Shown here: positions 1-7,136 of the stretch, one piece after another
How positions within the stretch are numbered: position 1 is the stretch's first letter
Layout of the letters: each line of letters starts with the position of its first letter
Assembly (NCBI GenBank): GCA_022843085.1
Contig: JALHOI010000048.1
Coordinates: 1 to 11,951 of the forward strand
Source: Pseudobdellovibrionaceae bacterium
GTDB lineage: Bacteria > Bdellovibrionota > Bdellovibrionia > Bdellovibrionales > JAMPXM01
Reading direction: 5' to 3'
DNA length: 11,951 nucleotides
The notes under the pieces: generated by a model
Told to the model about the DNA's origin: nothing
Seen by the model: only the letters and a program-made list of their open reading frames with translations
Databases searched by the model: none
Position numbers and translations under genes: made by a program

Positions 1-219
1 ATCAAGGCCGACTTCGCTCTGATTCATGCGTACAGAGCCGATTTTTTAGGAAACCTTACGTACCACCTCACGGCCGATAACTTTAACAGTGTAATGGCTA
101 TGGCCGGGGCAACCGTTATCGCGGAAGTCGACGAGTTTGTCGCGATCGGTGAAATGACACCCGATCAGGTTCGAACTCCAGGTGTTCTTGTCGATTACAT
201 TTTAGATCGGTTGATATGA
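1..219 (+). CDS. 3-oxoacid CoA-transferase subunit A, C-terminal part (partial)
   Basis: Open from the first base in frame 1 to TGA at 217-219; the N-terminal two thirds lie before the window. The visible 72 residues include ADFALIHAYRADFLGN, then NFN.VMAMAG, IAEVDEFV..GEM and TPGVLVDYI, which is the typical end of the alpha subunit of succinyl-CoA/acetoacetyl-CoA:3-oxoacid CoA-transferases (ScoA/AtoD/PcaI type). In the family, this subunit pairs with the beta subunit to move CoA between a dicarboxylic acyl-CoA and a 3-oxoacid in the cytoplasm. Its stop overlaps the next start as ATGA (216-219), so the two subunits are probably translationally coupled. The CoA acceptor (acetoacetate or 3-oxoadipate) cannot be told from this part. 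Confidence 0.9.
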   Translation: MKADFALIHAYRADFLGNLTYHLTADNFNSVMAMAGATVIAEVDEFVAIGEMTPDQVRTPGVLVDYILDRLI

Positions 220-872
220 ACTCGAACGAATTAATCGCAAGGCGTGTCGCGCTCGAGCTTCAAAATGGTTCTCTGGTTAATCTCGGAATAGGGTTGCCAA
301 CTCTTGTGGCGAATTTCATTCCTGCGGATGTTTTCATACGCCTCGATTCTGAAAATGGTTTGATAGGCATGGGCGGCCGTGCCGCGCCGGGTTTTGAGAA
401 TTTCGATTTAATAGATGCAGGCTCGAACCCTGTTACAATTTTGCCGGGCGCGGCGTCGTTTGATTCGTCGATGTCGTTTGGTCTCATTCGAGGTGGCCAT
501 GTCGATGTCACAGTTGTCGGTGGGCTGCAGGTCGACGCGAAAGGGCGCTTAGCGAACTGGACAATTCCCGGATTAAAGATTCCAGGTATGGGTGGCGCGA
601 TGGACCTTTTGAATGGTGCCAAACGTGTAATCATAGCGATGCACCATCAGGCGGGTGGTGTTTCTAAAATCGTTTCTGAATGCACGCTTCCGTTGACCTC
701 GATTCGCCGAGTTGATTTGGTGGTCACTGAACTTGCCGTTATTGAGCCGACGGCCCGCGGGCTTGTCCTTCGCGAATTTGCGCGAGGTGTTTCGATCGAC
801 GAAATCTGCAAAGCCACCGCTGCGCCCCTCGAAATTGCCGCGGACATACACGAAATGAAGTTAGCGCGATAA
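216..872 (+). CDS. scoB: 3-oxoacid CoA-transferase subunit B
   Basis: 218 residues, the usual length for the beta subunit. Residues 21-36 (VNLGIGLPTLVANFIP) and SENGLIGMGG at 45-54 are family hallmarks; the Glu of SENG (E46) is the residue that forms the covalent glutamyl-CoA thioester in this family. The block GLIRGGHVDVTVVGGLQVD, then GMGGAMDLLNGAKRVI, and C.LPLT..R.VD.VVTELAVI near 165-185 complete the match. The enzyme should use CoA from succinyl-CoA (or a similar donor) to activate a 3-oxoacid such as acetoacetate, feeding thiolysis. Start ATG at 216 overlaps the alpha-subunit stop by 4 nt. Small oddities: MGG rather than the common MGP after SENG, and MHHQAGG where MEH is more usual. 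The symbol is by family; an atoA or pcaJ role is possible. Confidence 0.92.
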   Translation: MNSNELIARRVALELQNGSLVNLGIGLPTLVANFIPADVFIRLDSENGLIGMGGRAAPGFENFDLIDAGSNPVTILPGAASFDSSMSFGLIRGGHVDVTVVGGLQVDAKGRLANWTIPGLKIPGMGGAMDLLNGAKRVIIAMHHQAGGVSKIVSECTLPLTSIRRVDLVVTELAVIEPTARGLVLREFARGVSIDEICKATAAPLEIAADIHEMKLAR

Positions 873-882
873 AGGAACTAGA

Positions 883-1347
883 ATGGACCGAGTGAAGTTT
901 AAATCAGTTCACGAGCTCAGTGATAAGTTGGGCACGGAAGTCGCCGTTAGCGATTGGATTTTGATTGATCAAGACCGCATCAATCAGTTTGCTGATGCGA
1001 CGAATGATCGACAGTGGATTCACGTCGATACTGTGCGAGCGACAAAAGAGTCACCGACACGTACGACGATTGCCCACGGCTACTTGACGCTATCATTGAT
1101 TGCCGGTTTCGCGAGTGAGACACTTAAATTTAGCGACGTGCAAAAAGTCATCAACTATGGCCTGAACAAGGTTCGATTTGTCTCAATGGTGCCGGTGGGC
1201 CGTCGACTTCGCGCTCGTTTTACGGTGGCTGGTTTAGAGGCTGCGAAAGATCTGAGTCGGCAGGTGACGTGGCTTGTGACGGTTGAATGCGAAGGCGAAG
1301 AACGCCCAGCCTGTGTCGCCGAAATTTTGTTTCGTTATTATAGCTAG
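883..1347 (+). CDS. MaoC-family (R)-specific enoyl-CoA hydratase-like protein
   Basis: 154 residues, single hot-dog domain, typical for short MaoC/NodN proteins. Residues 35-50 (QFADATNDRQWIHVDT) hold the hydratase-2 signature: D42 and H47 are the expected catalytic Asp/His pair. IAHGYLTLSL (63-72) and NYGLNKVRFVSMVPVG (91-106) are the following conserved blocks. Family members hydrate trans-2-enoyl-CoA to (R)-3-hydroxyacyl-CoA. It lies 10 nt after scoB with an AAGGA ribosome site just before ATG 883, so it is probably in the same operon; the neighbours suggest fatty-acid, polyhydroxyalkanoate or ketone-body metabolism. The exact acyl substrate is unknown, and some NodN-like members have no proven activity. 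Confidence 0.88.
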   Translation: MDRVKFKSVHELSDKLGTEVAVSDWILIDQDRINQFADATNDRQWIHVDTVRATKESPTRTTIAHGYLTLSLIAGFASETLKFSDVQKVINYGLNKVRFVSMVPVGRRLRARFTVAGLEAAKDLSRQVTWLVTVECEGEERPACVAEILFRYYS

Positions 1348-1351
1348 CCCT

Positions 1352-2047
1352 ATGCATCGACCCAAAATACCGCCCAAATTTCGACCGCGCGGTTTCGATA
1401 TTCTTTACGAAGATCGCGATTTAATCATCGGCAGCAAATGGCCAGGCTTTTTGACCGTCGCAGCTAAGTGGGAAAAAGAAAACACAATCCACGAGATTTT
1501 GAATCAGTACATCCGCAAGGGTAGTTCTCAATCTCGCAAATCGGTGTATGTGGTTCATCGACTTGATCAGGCAACTTCGGGTGTTTTGGTTTTTGCCAAA
1601 TCTCCCGAGGCGCAAGAGTTCTTAAAATCGAACTGGAGAGAGAATAAAAAAACCTACTACGCTATCGTTCGGGGTGTTTTGAATGAAAAGAAACACATCA
1701 TCGAAAGCTATCTTCAAGAGGATGATGATTATAGAGTTCATTCGACGACTGATCCAAACCAAGGAAAACTCGCACAGACCGAATACCAAGTCGTGAAAGA
1801 AACGGCCAAGTCTAGCCTTCTGAAAATTAACCTGCTGACTGGAAAAAAGAATCAGATTCGAGTTCACATGTCAGAACTTGGCCATCCAATTATCGGCGAT
1901 ACCAAGTATGGCAAGTCCGAAAAGGGCCCGCATTTAATGCTCCACTCATTTTCGATCGAACTCACGCATCCGTTTTCAGGTCAGCGGCTGCGTGTTCAAG
2001 CCGAGGTCCCAGACTACTTTCGACGCCTGATCGATCACTCGTACTGA
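1352..2047 (+). CDS. RluA-family RNA pseudouridine synthase
   Basis: 231 residues from ATG 1352. An in-frame upstream ATG at 1283 exists but would overlap the MaoC gene by 65 nt, and its extra residues show no homology-like content, so 1352 is preferred. The core motif VVHRLDQATSGVLVFAKS lies at 67-84; D72 of HRLD is the catalytic Asp. Later blocks KTYYAIVRG, GKKNQIRVHMSELGHPIIGDTKYG and LMLHSFSI are classic for PF00849. There is no S4 domain, so it resembles the short RluA subgroup (about 220 residues) that isomerises uridines in 23S rRNA and/or tRNA. It starts 4 nt after the MaoC stop, probably coupled to it, although its job is unrelated to CoA metabolism. The target uridine cannot be predicted. 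Only 14 nt separate its stop from the convergent aldehyde dehydrogenase stop. Confidence 0.9.
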   Translation: MHRPKIPPKFRPRGFDILYEDRDLIIGSKWPGFLTVAAKWEKENTIHEILNQYIRKGSSQSRKSVYVVHRLDQATSGVLVFAKSPEAQEFLKSNWRENKKTYYAIVRGVLNEKKHIIESYLQEDDDYRVHSTTDPNQGKLAQTEYQVVKETAKSSLLKINLLTGKKNQIRVHMSELGHPIIGDTKYGKSEKGPHLMLHSFSIELTHPFSGQRLRVQAEVPDYFRRLIDHSY

Positions 2048-2061
2048 AATTTAACTCTACT

Positions 2062-3450
2062 TTAAAAAAGTCGCTTGATGAGATTCGCCTTAGCTTCTGA
2101 GTGAGGTGGGTAGCGAATCGGAACGTCAAACAAGAATGATTTTCGAAGCACACTTTTTGCGTGCGTGAAGCTTTCGAAGCTGTGACGACCATGGTAGCTT
2201 CCCATGCCGCTAGCGCCGACCCCACCGAAGGGAAAGTCTGGAACCGGCATGTGCATTACATCATCGTTGACACAAACTGCCCCAGACGAAGTTTCATCTA
2301 CGAAACGTTCAGCGACCGCCGAATCTTTGGTGAATACATACAGCGCGAGAGGCTTCTCGCGCTTGTTAATAAATTCTATGATTTGGTCGAGATTGCCCAT
2401 TTCAATTATTGGAAGAATTGGTCCAAAAATTTCGTCGCGCATGATTGAAGATTGCGCAGTCGCTTGAACGATTGTCGGCTGAATGTAGAGATCGTCGCGG
2501 TCTGTCTTGCCGCCATGCAAGACCTCGCTTTCGCTCAGCAGCGTTTGAAGGCGGTCAAAGTTCTTCGTGTTCACAATCCGTGAGTAGTCCTGACTGGATT
2601 CGGGATTTCGTCCGTAGAACTCGGTGATCGCAGCAACTAGCGAATTTTTTAAGGCCTCTCGTATCTCGGGGTGGACAAGTAGGTAGTCGGGGGCAATGCA
2701 TGTTTGCCCTGCATTTAAAAACTTTCCCCAAACGAGTCGACGAGCGGTCACGTCAAGGTCAGCATCCTTCCAAACGATGGCGGGCGATTTGCCTCCGAGC
2801 TCGAGAATAGTTGGCGTCAAGTGGTTCGCGGCCTTCTTTAAAATTTCTTTTCCGATCGAACTGCTGCCGGTAAAGAAAATGAGATCAAATTTCTCATCTA
2901 AAATCTGCCCGGTCTCTTCGGCACCGCCGAGGCATACTGCGAAGAGGTTTCGATCGAGATAGCGGGGCACGAGGTCAGACAAGACGCGGGCGGTATTTGG
3001 TGAGATCTCTGAAGGCTTGATTAAAGCCGCATTTCCACCGGCAATCGCGCCAATGAGTGGTGTTAGAACAAGATTGATCGGGTAATTCCACGCGCCAATA
3101 ATGAGGGTGAGACCAAGTGGTTCGCGAACAATCGAACTTCGGCCTGGCTGGTTGTAGATGGGTGTTGAGACCCAGCTTGGCTTCATCCAATCTTTCAATT
3201 TCTTCGTCACGAGATCGATTTCTGAAAGCACAGCGCCAAGCTCGGTGCTGAGGCACTCAAATCGTCCTTTTCGAAGATCTTTGAAGACCGCATCACACAG
3301 CTCAGTTTCATTTTCAGTAATCAGTTTTTTCAGAGCTTTCAGCTGCGAAATACGCCATTCATAATCGCGCGAGCTCGCGTGAAGTCCCCGCCGCAGTTTC
3401 GCGTGGGTTTCAATAAGTTCGGTTTTAAACGTGCTAAGCTCGTTTTTCAT
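2062..3450 (-). CDS. NAD(P)-dependent aldehyde dehydrogenase, class-3-like
   Basis: 462 residues, the usual length of the ALDH3 / coniferyl aldehyde dehydrogenase-like group, which lacks the N-terminal extension of ALDH1/2. Visible motifs: GAWNYP 119-124 (N122, oxyanion hole), IKPSE 144-148 (nucleotide-binding Lys), FTGSSSIGKEI 193-203, LELGGKSP 216-223 (E217, general base), NAGQTC 246-251 (C251, nucleophile), EIFGPILPI 340-348. The C-terminal block GRHSFESFTHAKSVL (421-435) is typical of ALDH3. It should oxidise a medium/long-chain or aromatic aldehyde to the acid in the cytoplasm; there is no clear C-terminal membrane anchor. The start lies 3 nt after the recQ stop, so it is likely co-transcribed with recQ. 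Its ribosome site is weak, consistent with coupling. Confidence 0.93.
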   Translation of the reverse strand: MKNELSTFKTELIETHAKLRRGLHASSRDYEWRISQLKALKKLITENETELCDAVFKDLRKGRFECLSTELGAVLSEIDLVTKKLKDWMKPSWVSTPIYNQPGRSSIVREPLGLTLIIGAWNYPINLVLTPLIGAIAGGNAALIKPSEISPNTARVLSDLVPRYLDRNLFAVCLGGAEETGQILDEKFDLIFFTGSSSIGKEILKKAANHLTPTILELGGKSPAIVWKDADLDVTARRLVWGKFLNAGQTCIAPDYLLVHPEIREALKNSLVAAITEFYGRNPESSQDYSRIVNTKNFDRLQTLLSESEVLHGGKTDRDDLYIQPTIVQATAQSSIMRDEIFGPILPIIEMGNLDQIIEFINKREKPLALYVFTKDSAVAERFVDETSSGAVCVNDDVMHMPVPDFPFGGVGASGMGSYHGRHSFESFTHAKSVLRKSFLFDVPIRYPPHSEAKANLIKRLF

Positions 3451-3453
3451 AAT

Positions 3454-4977
3454 CTAACTTTCTCGCAATTCGCGAAGAACATCGTGGCCGAAGCGTTCTA
3501 TTTTCGCCGGGCCGAATCCATAAATTTTTTCGAGAGCAGCGATAGACTGTGGATTTTGAAGAACAAGATCGCGCAGCGATTTATCGCTAAAAATCACAAA
3601 CGCAGGCTGGTCGAGCTCCTTGGCTGTGCGCAGTCTCCATTCTTTAAGCCGATGAAGAGCGCGACTATTTTCTGCAGAAAGCGCTTCGCCAGGTGCATCG
3701 GCAGTGGCGCGTTTCTTTTTTCGCAATTTTATAGCGGCCGTGAAAGCGGGTCGGGGCACTCGGCGGTCGGAATTTGGCCGGCAGCTGTCACAGTGCCCAC
3801 ATGCGCCAATCCGTTGTTTATCTTTGTAATAAGCTAAGATTTCAGAATGTCGACATTCGCCCCCTTCGGCGTAGGCAACCAATGCCTCAAGGTTCTGCCA
3901 TCGAAGCCGAATAACGGCCTGAGGCGCATCTGAGTTTGTTATGAAGTAGCTTTGCAGGCCTTTGTCGGCTTTCGAGTAAAGCAGAAGACAAGTCGACGGT
4001 TTGCCGTCGCGACCGGCGCGTCCCATTTCTTGGTAGAGTGAGTCGATATTCGCCGGCAATTGAAAGTGAATCACCAGTCGTACGTCGGGTTGGTCGATGC
4101 CCATGCCAAAGGCGTTGGTTGCTACTAAGATGCGAGAATCGCCGTCGATGTAAGCTCTTTGAATTGTGGTTCGCAGCTCAGAACTGAGTCCGGCGTGGTA
4201 ATGCGCAACCCGGTCAAACTTAGACGAAAGAATTCGCGCAAGTTCTTCGGTCTGCTTGCGGGTCCCGCAGTAGATCAAGATTCGGCCAGTCGGTGTTTTG
4301 GTGACGGCTTCAAAGATGAATCGGTACTTTTCATTTTCATCGGCGCAGGTTTCGACCTGGTAGTACAGATTTGGCCGGTAGAAGCCATGGACTTGGCGTT
4401 CGGGTTTTGACAGCGCCAAACTTCGTTCGATATCGTCAAGCACTATAGGTGTTGCTGAAGCCGTCAGCGCTAGAATGGGCACGTCGGGCCGAAGCGATTT
4501 CAGTTCAGACAACATTCCATACTCTTCGCGAAAATCATGACCCCATTGTGAAACGCAGTGCGCTTCATCGATCGCGAAAAGCGCGATATTCTGCGTCTTT
4601 ATCCATGTCTTAAACCCAGGTTTTTGCGCGCGCTCTGGAGACAGATAGAGGACGAAGGCTCCGCCACGGCTAATATTTCGAAACACGTCTCGTTTTTCTT
4701 CGTCGCTTTGGCCAGAATGAAGCGATCCGGTTGCGACCCCAAGCCGACCGAGCGAGTGAACCTGATCTCGCATCAGCGCGATCAGAGGAGAAACGACGAT
4801 CACTAGCTTTTCTTCGCAGGTCGCAATAAATTGATAGCAGAGAGATTTACCACCACCAGTCGGCAAGACCGCCATCACATCGCGCTTGGCCAGCACAGCG
4901 TCTATGATTTCGCGCTGTCCCTTTCGAAAATCGGACAGCTGAAAGGTGTCTCTGAGAATGTCGAGATGTTGATTCAT
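3454..4977 (-). CDS. recQ: RecQ-family ATP-dependent DNA helicase, apparently lacking the winged-helix domain
   Basis: 507 residues. The SF2 helicase core is complete: LPTGGGKSLCYQ (Walker A, 38-49), DEAHCVSQWGHDFR (137-150, including the RecQ aromatic-rich loop), LTASAT (171-176), IYCGTRKQTEEL (235-246), TNAFGMGIDQPDVR (287-300) and QEMGRAGRDG (316-325). Four Cys (375, 393, 396, 399) form the RecQ zinc site. Only about 40 basic, low-complexity residues (400-436) then precede an HRDC domain (about 437-505, ending LEKIYGFGPAKIERFG). The winged-helix (RQC) part usual in E. coli-type RecQ (about 600 residues) is therefore missing. Family role: 3'-5' unwinding in recombination and fork repair. 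It is flanked by a D-lactate-dehydrogenase-like gene upstream (45 nt) and an aldehyde dehydrogenase downstream (3 nt). Confidence 0.93.
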   Translation of the reverse strand: MNQHLDILRDTFQLSDFRKGQREIIDAVLAKRDVMAVLPTGGGKSLCYQFIATCEEKLVIVVSPLIALMRDQVHSLGRLGVATGSLHSGQSDEEKRDVFRNISRGGAFVLYLSPERAQKPGFKTWIKTQNIALFAIDEAHCVSQWGHDFREEYGMLSELKSLRPDVPILALTASATPIVLDDIERSLALSKPERQVHGFYRPNLYYQVETCADENEKYRFIFEAVTKTPTGRILIYCGTRKQTEELARILSSKFDRVAHYHAGLSSELRTTIQRAYIDGDSRILVATNAFGMGIDQPDVRLVIHFQLPANIDSLYQEMGRAGRDGKPSTCLLLYSKADKGLQSYFITNSDAPQAVIRLRWQNLEALVAYAEGGECRHSEILAYYKDKQRIGACGHCDSCRPNSDRRVPRPAFTAAIKLRKKKRATADAPGEALSAENSRALHRLKEWRLRTAKELDQPAFVIFSDKSLRDLVLQNPQSIAALEKIYGFGPAKIERFGHDVLRELRES

Positions 4978-5022
4978 GTGGCTCGCAGCATGACACGAAA
5001 TATACCACCGTGACAGCCTGTT

Positions 5023-6021
5023 TTAGGTGCCGAAAACCCGAACAGATTCTAAGCTTGCGCCGTCTTCGAATCGGGAACAGCTCTCAATCGTCGTGTTGGC
5101 AATGTTCAGAAGTGCGTCGCGAGTTAGAAACCCTTGATGTCCAGTCAGCACGACTTTCGGATTCGCAATCAATTGGATGAGAAGCTGATCTGTTAGGCCG
5201 GCCTCGGGCCGCGGACGAAAGAACACCGGTCCTTCATTTTCATAAACATCGAGCGCCGCCCCCGCGATCGTGTTCGCATCGAGCGCATTTAACAGGGCTG
5301 TGGTATCCACAATACCTCCTCGGGCCGTGTTGATGAGCAATGCGTTCGACTTCATCTGGTTCAGTGTAGCGACATTGATAAGGTTTTTAGTTTCATTCGT
5401 CAGCGGTACGTGGATCGAAATCACATCGCTTATTTTGAGCAGAATGGCGAGCGGTACGTAGTCGACCTGAAGTTCATCGGCCCACGCTGGATCCGGCGTT
5501 TGATCGTAAGCGATGACACGGCAGCCGAACCCACGCATGATGCGACAAAAAACTTTTCCGATTCGCCCTGTCCCGATGACGCCAACGGTTTGGCCGTTGA
5601 GATCGAAACCCACGAATCCGTCGAGATGAAAAGAATGGCTTTGAACTCGGTTAAAGGCGAGATGAATCTTTCGATTCAAACTCAACAATAGTCCGACCGC
5701 GAATTCAGCTACAGCGTAGGGCGAGTATGAAGGAACATAGACGCAGGTTAAGCCCAGCTTGGCCGCGGTCTGAACGTCGAGGTTGTTCGAGCCCGCCGAT
5801 CGCAACGCGATTAAGCTCACACCCAATTTTTGAAGTCGGTGCAAGACCGCAGCGTCGAGCCGGTCGCAGACAAAAGCGCACACGGAATCAGCGCTCGTTG
5901 CAAGCTCTGTGGTTTCGAGTGAAAGCTGATCGGGAAAAAATAACAGCTGATGCCGACTCTTATTTGCGGCTTCAAAAAACGGACGTTCAAATTCTTTAGC
6001 GCTGAACATTGCGATTTTCAT
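5023..6021 (-). CDS. ldhA: D-lactate dehydrogenase-like 2-hydroxyacid dehydrogenase
   Basis: 332 residues from ATG 6021; the frame can be extended to a TTG at 6063 (14 more residues), but MKIAMFSAKEFE is the normal start of LdhA-type proteins. Domains: outer catalytic half 1-100 with IALRSAGSNNLD (71-82), NAD-binding Rossmann motif GVIGTGRIG (147-155) with D173 at the end of the next strand favouring NAD, and a second catalytic part. Catalytic residues expected for this family are visible: R234 (NTARGG), E263 (VYENE) and H295 (TGHQGFLT). YENE and TGHQ..LT.DAL place it with fermentative D-lactate dehydrogenase rather than phosphoglycerate dehydrogenase. Likely reaction: pyruvate + NADH to D-lactate in the cytoplasm. 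It is the first gene of a minus-strand run with recQ and the aldehyde dehydrogenase. No strong ribosome site is visible before ATG 6021. Confidence 0.88.
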   Translation of the reverse strand: MKIAMFSAKEFERPFFEAANKSRHQLLFFPDQLSLETTELATSADSVCAFVCDRLDAAVLHRLQKLGVSLIALRSAGSNNLDVQTAAKLGLTCVYVPSYSPYAVAEFAVGLLLSLNRKIHLAFNRVQSHSFHLDGFVGFDLNGQTVGVIGTGRIGKVFCRIMRGFGCRVIAYDQTPDPAWADELQVDYVPLAILLKISDVISIHVPLTNETKNLINVATLNQMKSNALLINTARGGIVDTTALLNALDANTIAGAALDVYENEGPVFFRPRPEAGLTDQLLIQLIANPKVVLTGHQGFLTRDALLNIANTTIESCSRFEDGASLESVRVFGT

Positions 6022-6134
6022 GATATTCAAATTAAGACTGTTGTCATATAGAACGCAATTCAATGTGGCGGCGGCTGCGGGGATTTGGAGTCCCGTGACA
6101 TTTTGGCCCAGAGGCTGAGCGTGTTAGGGGAAAG

Positions 6135-6172
6135 CGTGCCAGAGAGAACGTGCCAGAGAGAACGTGCCAGAT
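6135..6172. repeat. 14-bp tandem repeat, 2.7 copies
   Basis: The unit CGTGCCAGAGAGAA occurs exactly at 6135-6148 and 6149-6162, followed by a partial copy (CGTGCCAGA) from 6163. It lies in the divergent intergenic region between the D-lactate-dehydrogenase-like gene and the DUF4010 gene. It could be a replication-slippage minisatellite, part of a dispersed intergenic repeat family, or regulatory sites on one face of the helix. The sequence alone does not decide. Confidence 0.85.
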
Positions 6173-6243
6173 GACGAAATTTTCAGACCTATCTATTTTG
6201 CGCGTTGGCACCATCGACGCACTCTCAGTCTTCTTTTCAATCG

Positions 6244-6248
6244 AAGGG
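6244..6248 (+). promoter_or_regulatory. Ribosome binding site supporting GTG start at 6253
   Basis: AAGGG lies 4 nt before GTG 6253. The alternative TTG at 6205 has no purine-rich site before it, so the GTG is preferred as the start of the DUF4010 gene. Confidence 0.45.
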
Positions 6249-6252
6249 CGTC

Positions 6253-7014
6253 GTGAGTTTAACAATTTCATCTGAAGAGAAACGGGCCGTCTTAGTTTTG
6301 GCTGTGCTATTTTTTGGTGTGCTTCCGCTTCTTCCAGAAGAGGCCATCGACCCATGGGGTCTGATTCGGCTTAAAACCTTTGTTAAGGTGATTGCCGTGC
6401 TCGCCGCAATTCAGTTCGCAAGTCATGTCGCGGTTCGGTTGTTGGGGCCAAAACGCGGATTGCTGCTGACCGGTTTCGTTGCCGGCTTCGTTTCAAGTAC
6501 GAGTCTCTTTCTGACTTTGCCGGCGAAGCTCAAAGAGAACCCGAGTCTGTATCGCTATGTTTTAGCTGCCGCAATTCTAGCTGTGAGCGCAACTCTCGTT
6601 GAAGTTTTGGTGTTGATCGCGATGGTCGAGACAAGCCTGCTTCAATTCTTTGTCCTCCCCATTCTTTGTATGATTGCGACAGGCGTTGGTTTCGCTTACT
6701 ATTTTAACCGCAAATTCCGACCGATAAACGCCGCCGATGAAATTTTCGTGGACACTGAGAGGGGACTTTCGAAGCCACTCAACTTGACGTCAGTTCTCAA
6801 GCTCTCAATTCTCTTTTTAGTTTTGTTGATTGCCGTGACGTTGTCGAATCGTTGGCTCGGACCTTCGGCCGCGACGGCCACTGTTTTTTTCGGAGCCTTG
6901 TTCGAAATGCATGGGGTGGTATTTAGCACGGCCGAATTATTTGCTCGCGGTGCCTCATTGCAAAACACGGCCGTTTTCAATATCGCAATTGCAATTGTCG
7001 CATCATACCTATAA
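6253..7014 (+). CDS. DUF4010-type integral membrane protein, 3' end apparently frame-shifted
   Basis: 253 residues from GTG 6253 (TTG 6205 would add 16). Very hydrophobic, with about seven membrane segments. The pattern LPLLPEE (24-30), DPWGL (33-37), RLLGPKRGLLLTGFVAGFVSSTS (62-84) and a late FFGALFEMHGVVFS (212-225) matches the DUF4010 half of MgtC/SapB-DUF4010 membrane proteins, whose function is unknown. The MgtC half that normally precedes it (about 140 residues) is absent and not found upstream. Translation stops at TAA 7012-7014 right after IAIAIVASYL, in what should be the last membrane helix. The shifted frame from 7011 continues it convincingly (see the tail feature). The gene may be damaged, mis-sequenced or recoded. 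A membrane protein of unknown function sits next to it. Confidence 0.75.
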   Translation: MSLTISSEEKRAVLVLAVLFFGVLPLLPEEAIDPWGLIRLKTFVKVIAVLAAIQFASHVAVRLLGPKRGLLLTGFVAGFVSSTSLFLTLPAKLKENPSLYRYVLAAAILAVSATLVEVLVLIAMVETSLLQFFVLPILCMIATGVGFAYYFNRKFRPINAADEIFVDTERGLSKPLNLTSVLKLSILFLVLLIAVTLSNRWLGPSAATATVFFGALFEMHGVVFSTAELFARGASLQNTAVFNIAIAIVASYL

Positions 7015-7136
7015 AATCCTTGATCTTGGTCGTTCTTGATCGGGGTCGATTCGGCTGGATCATAACGGCGATCCTAGGTTTCATGCTAGTTATCGGTTTT
7101 GCTGCTCTCAATCTAAACAGGTTGTTGTTTCAATGA
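7011..7136 (+). other. Frame-shifted C-terminal tail of the DUF4010 gene
   Basis: Read from 7011, one base back relative to the upstream frame, 41 sense codons follow: IKSLILVVLDRGRFGWIITA, then ILGFMLVIGFAALNLNRLLF and Q, ending in TGA 7134-7136. This would join SYL of the upstream ORF to IKSLILVVLDRGRFG, which resembles the NTLVK..L...GRRFG ending of DUF4010 proteins plus a last hydrophobic helix. The TGA overlaps the next gene's ATG (7133-7135) as ATGA, the expected coupling of an intact operon. One missing base between 7010 and 7011 would explain everything. Confidence 0.7.

Larger units (their letters stand above)
6022..6252. other. Divergent intergenic region
   Basis: This stretch of about 230 bases separates two divergent genes and should hold promoters for both. 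Apart from the 14-bp tandem repeat I see no convincing -35/-10 pair, no RNA gene and no supported ORF. An in-frame TTG at 6063 (minus) and one at 6205 (plus) would extend the flanking genes slightly. Confidence 0.5.

Noticed and set aside
260..634. 124-residue minus-strand frame inside scoB
   Set aside because: It lies fully inside a well-matched CoA-transferase gene on the other strand, and its product has no recognisable domain, so it is a shadow frame.
1283..1351. Upstream ATG extension of the pseudouridine synthase
   Set aside because: It would overlap the MaoC gene by 65 nt, and the added residues do not match the family; ATG 1352 is better placed.
3379..3837. 152-residue plus-strand frame opposite recQ and the aldehyde dehydrogenase start
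   Set aside because: Antisense to two strong genes, unusual composition with no motif, and no ribosome site.
6135..6172. CRISPR-like repeats
   Set aside because: The 14-bp units are directly adjacent with no unique spacers and only 2.7 copies.
6990..7016. Programmed -1 frameshift at the DUF4010 end
   Set aside because: No X-XXY-YYZ heptamer is in the correct frame near the junction, so recoding is not claimed; a missing base is simpler.
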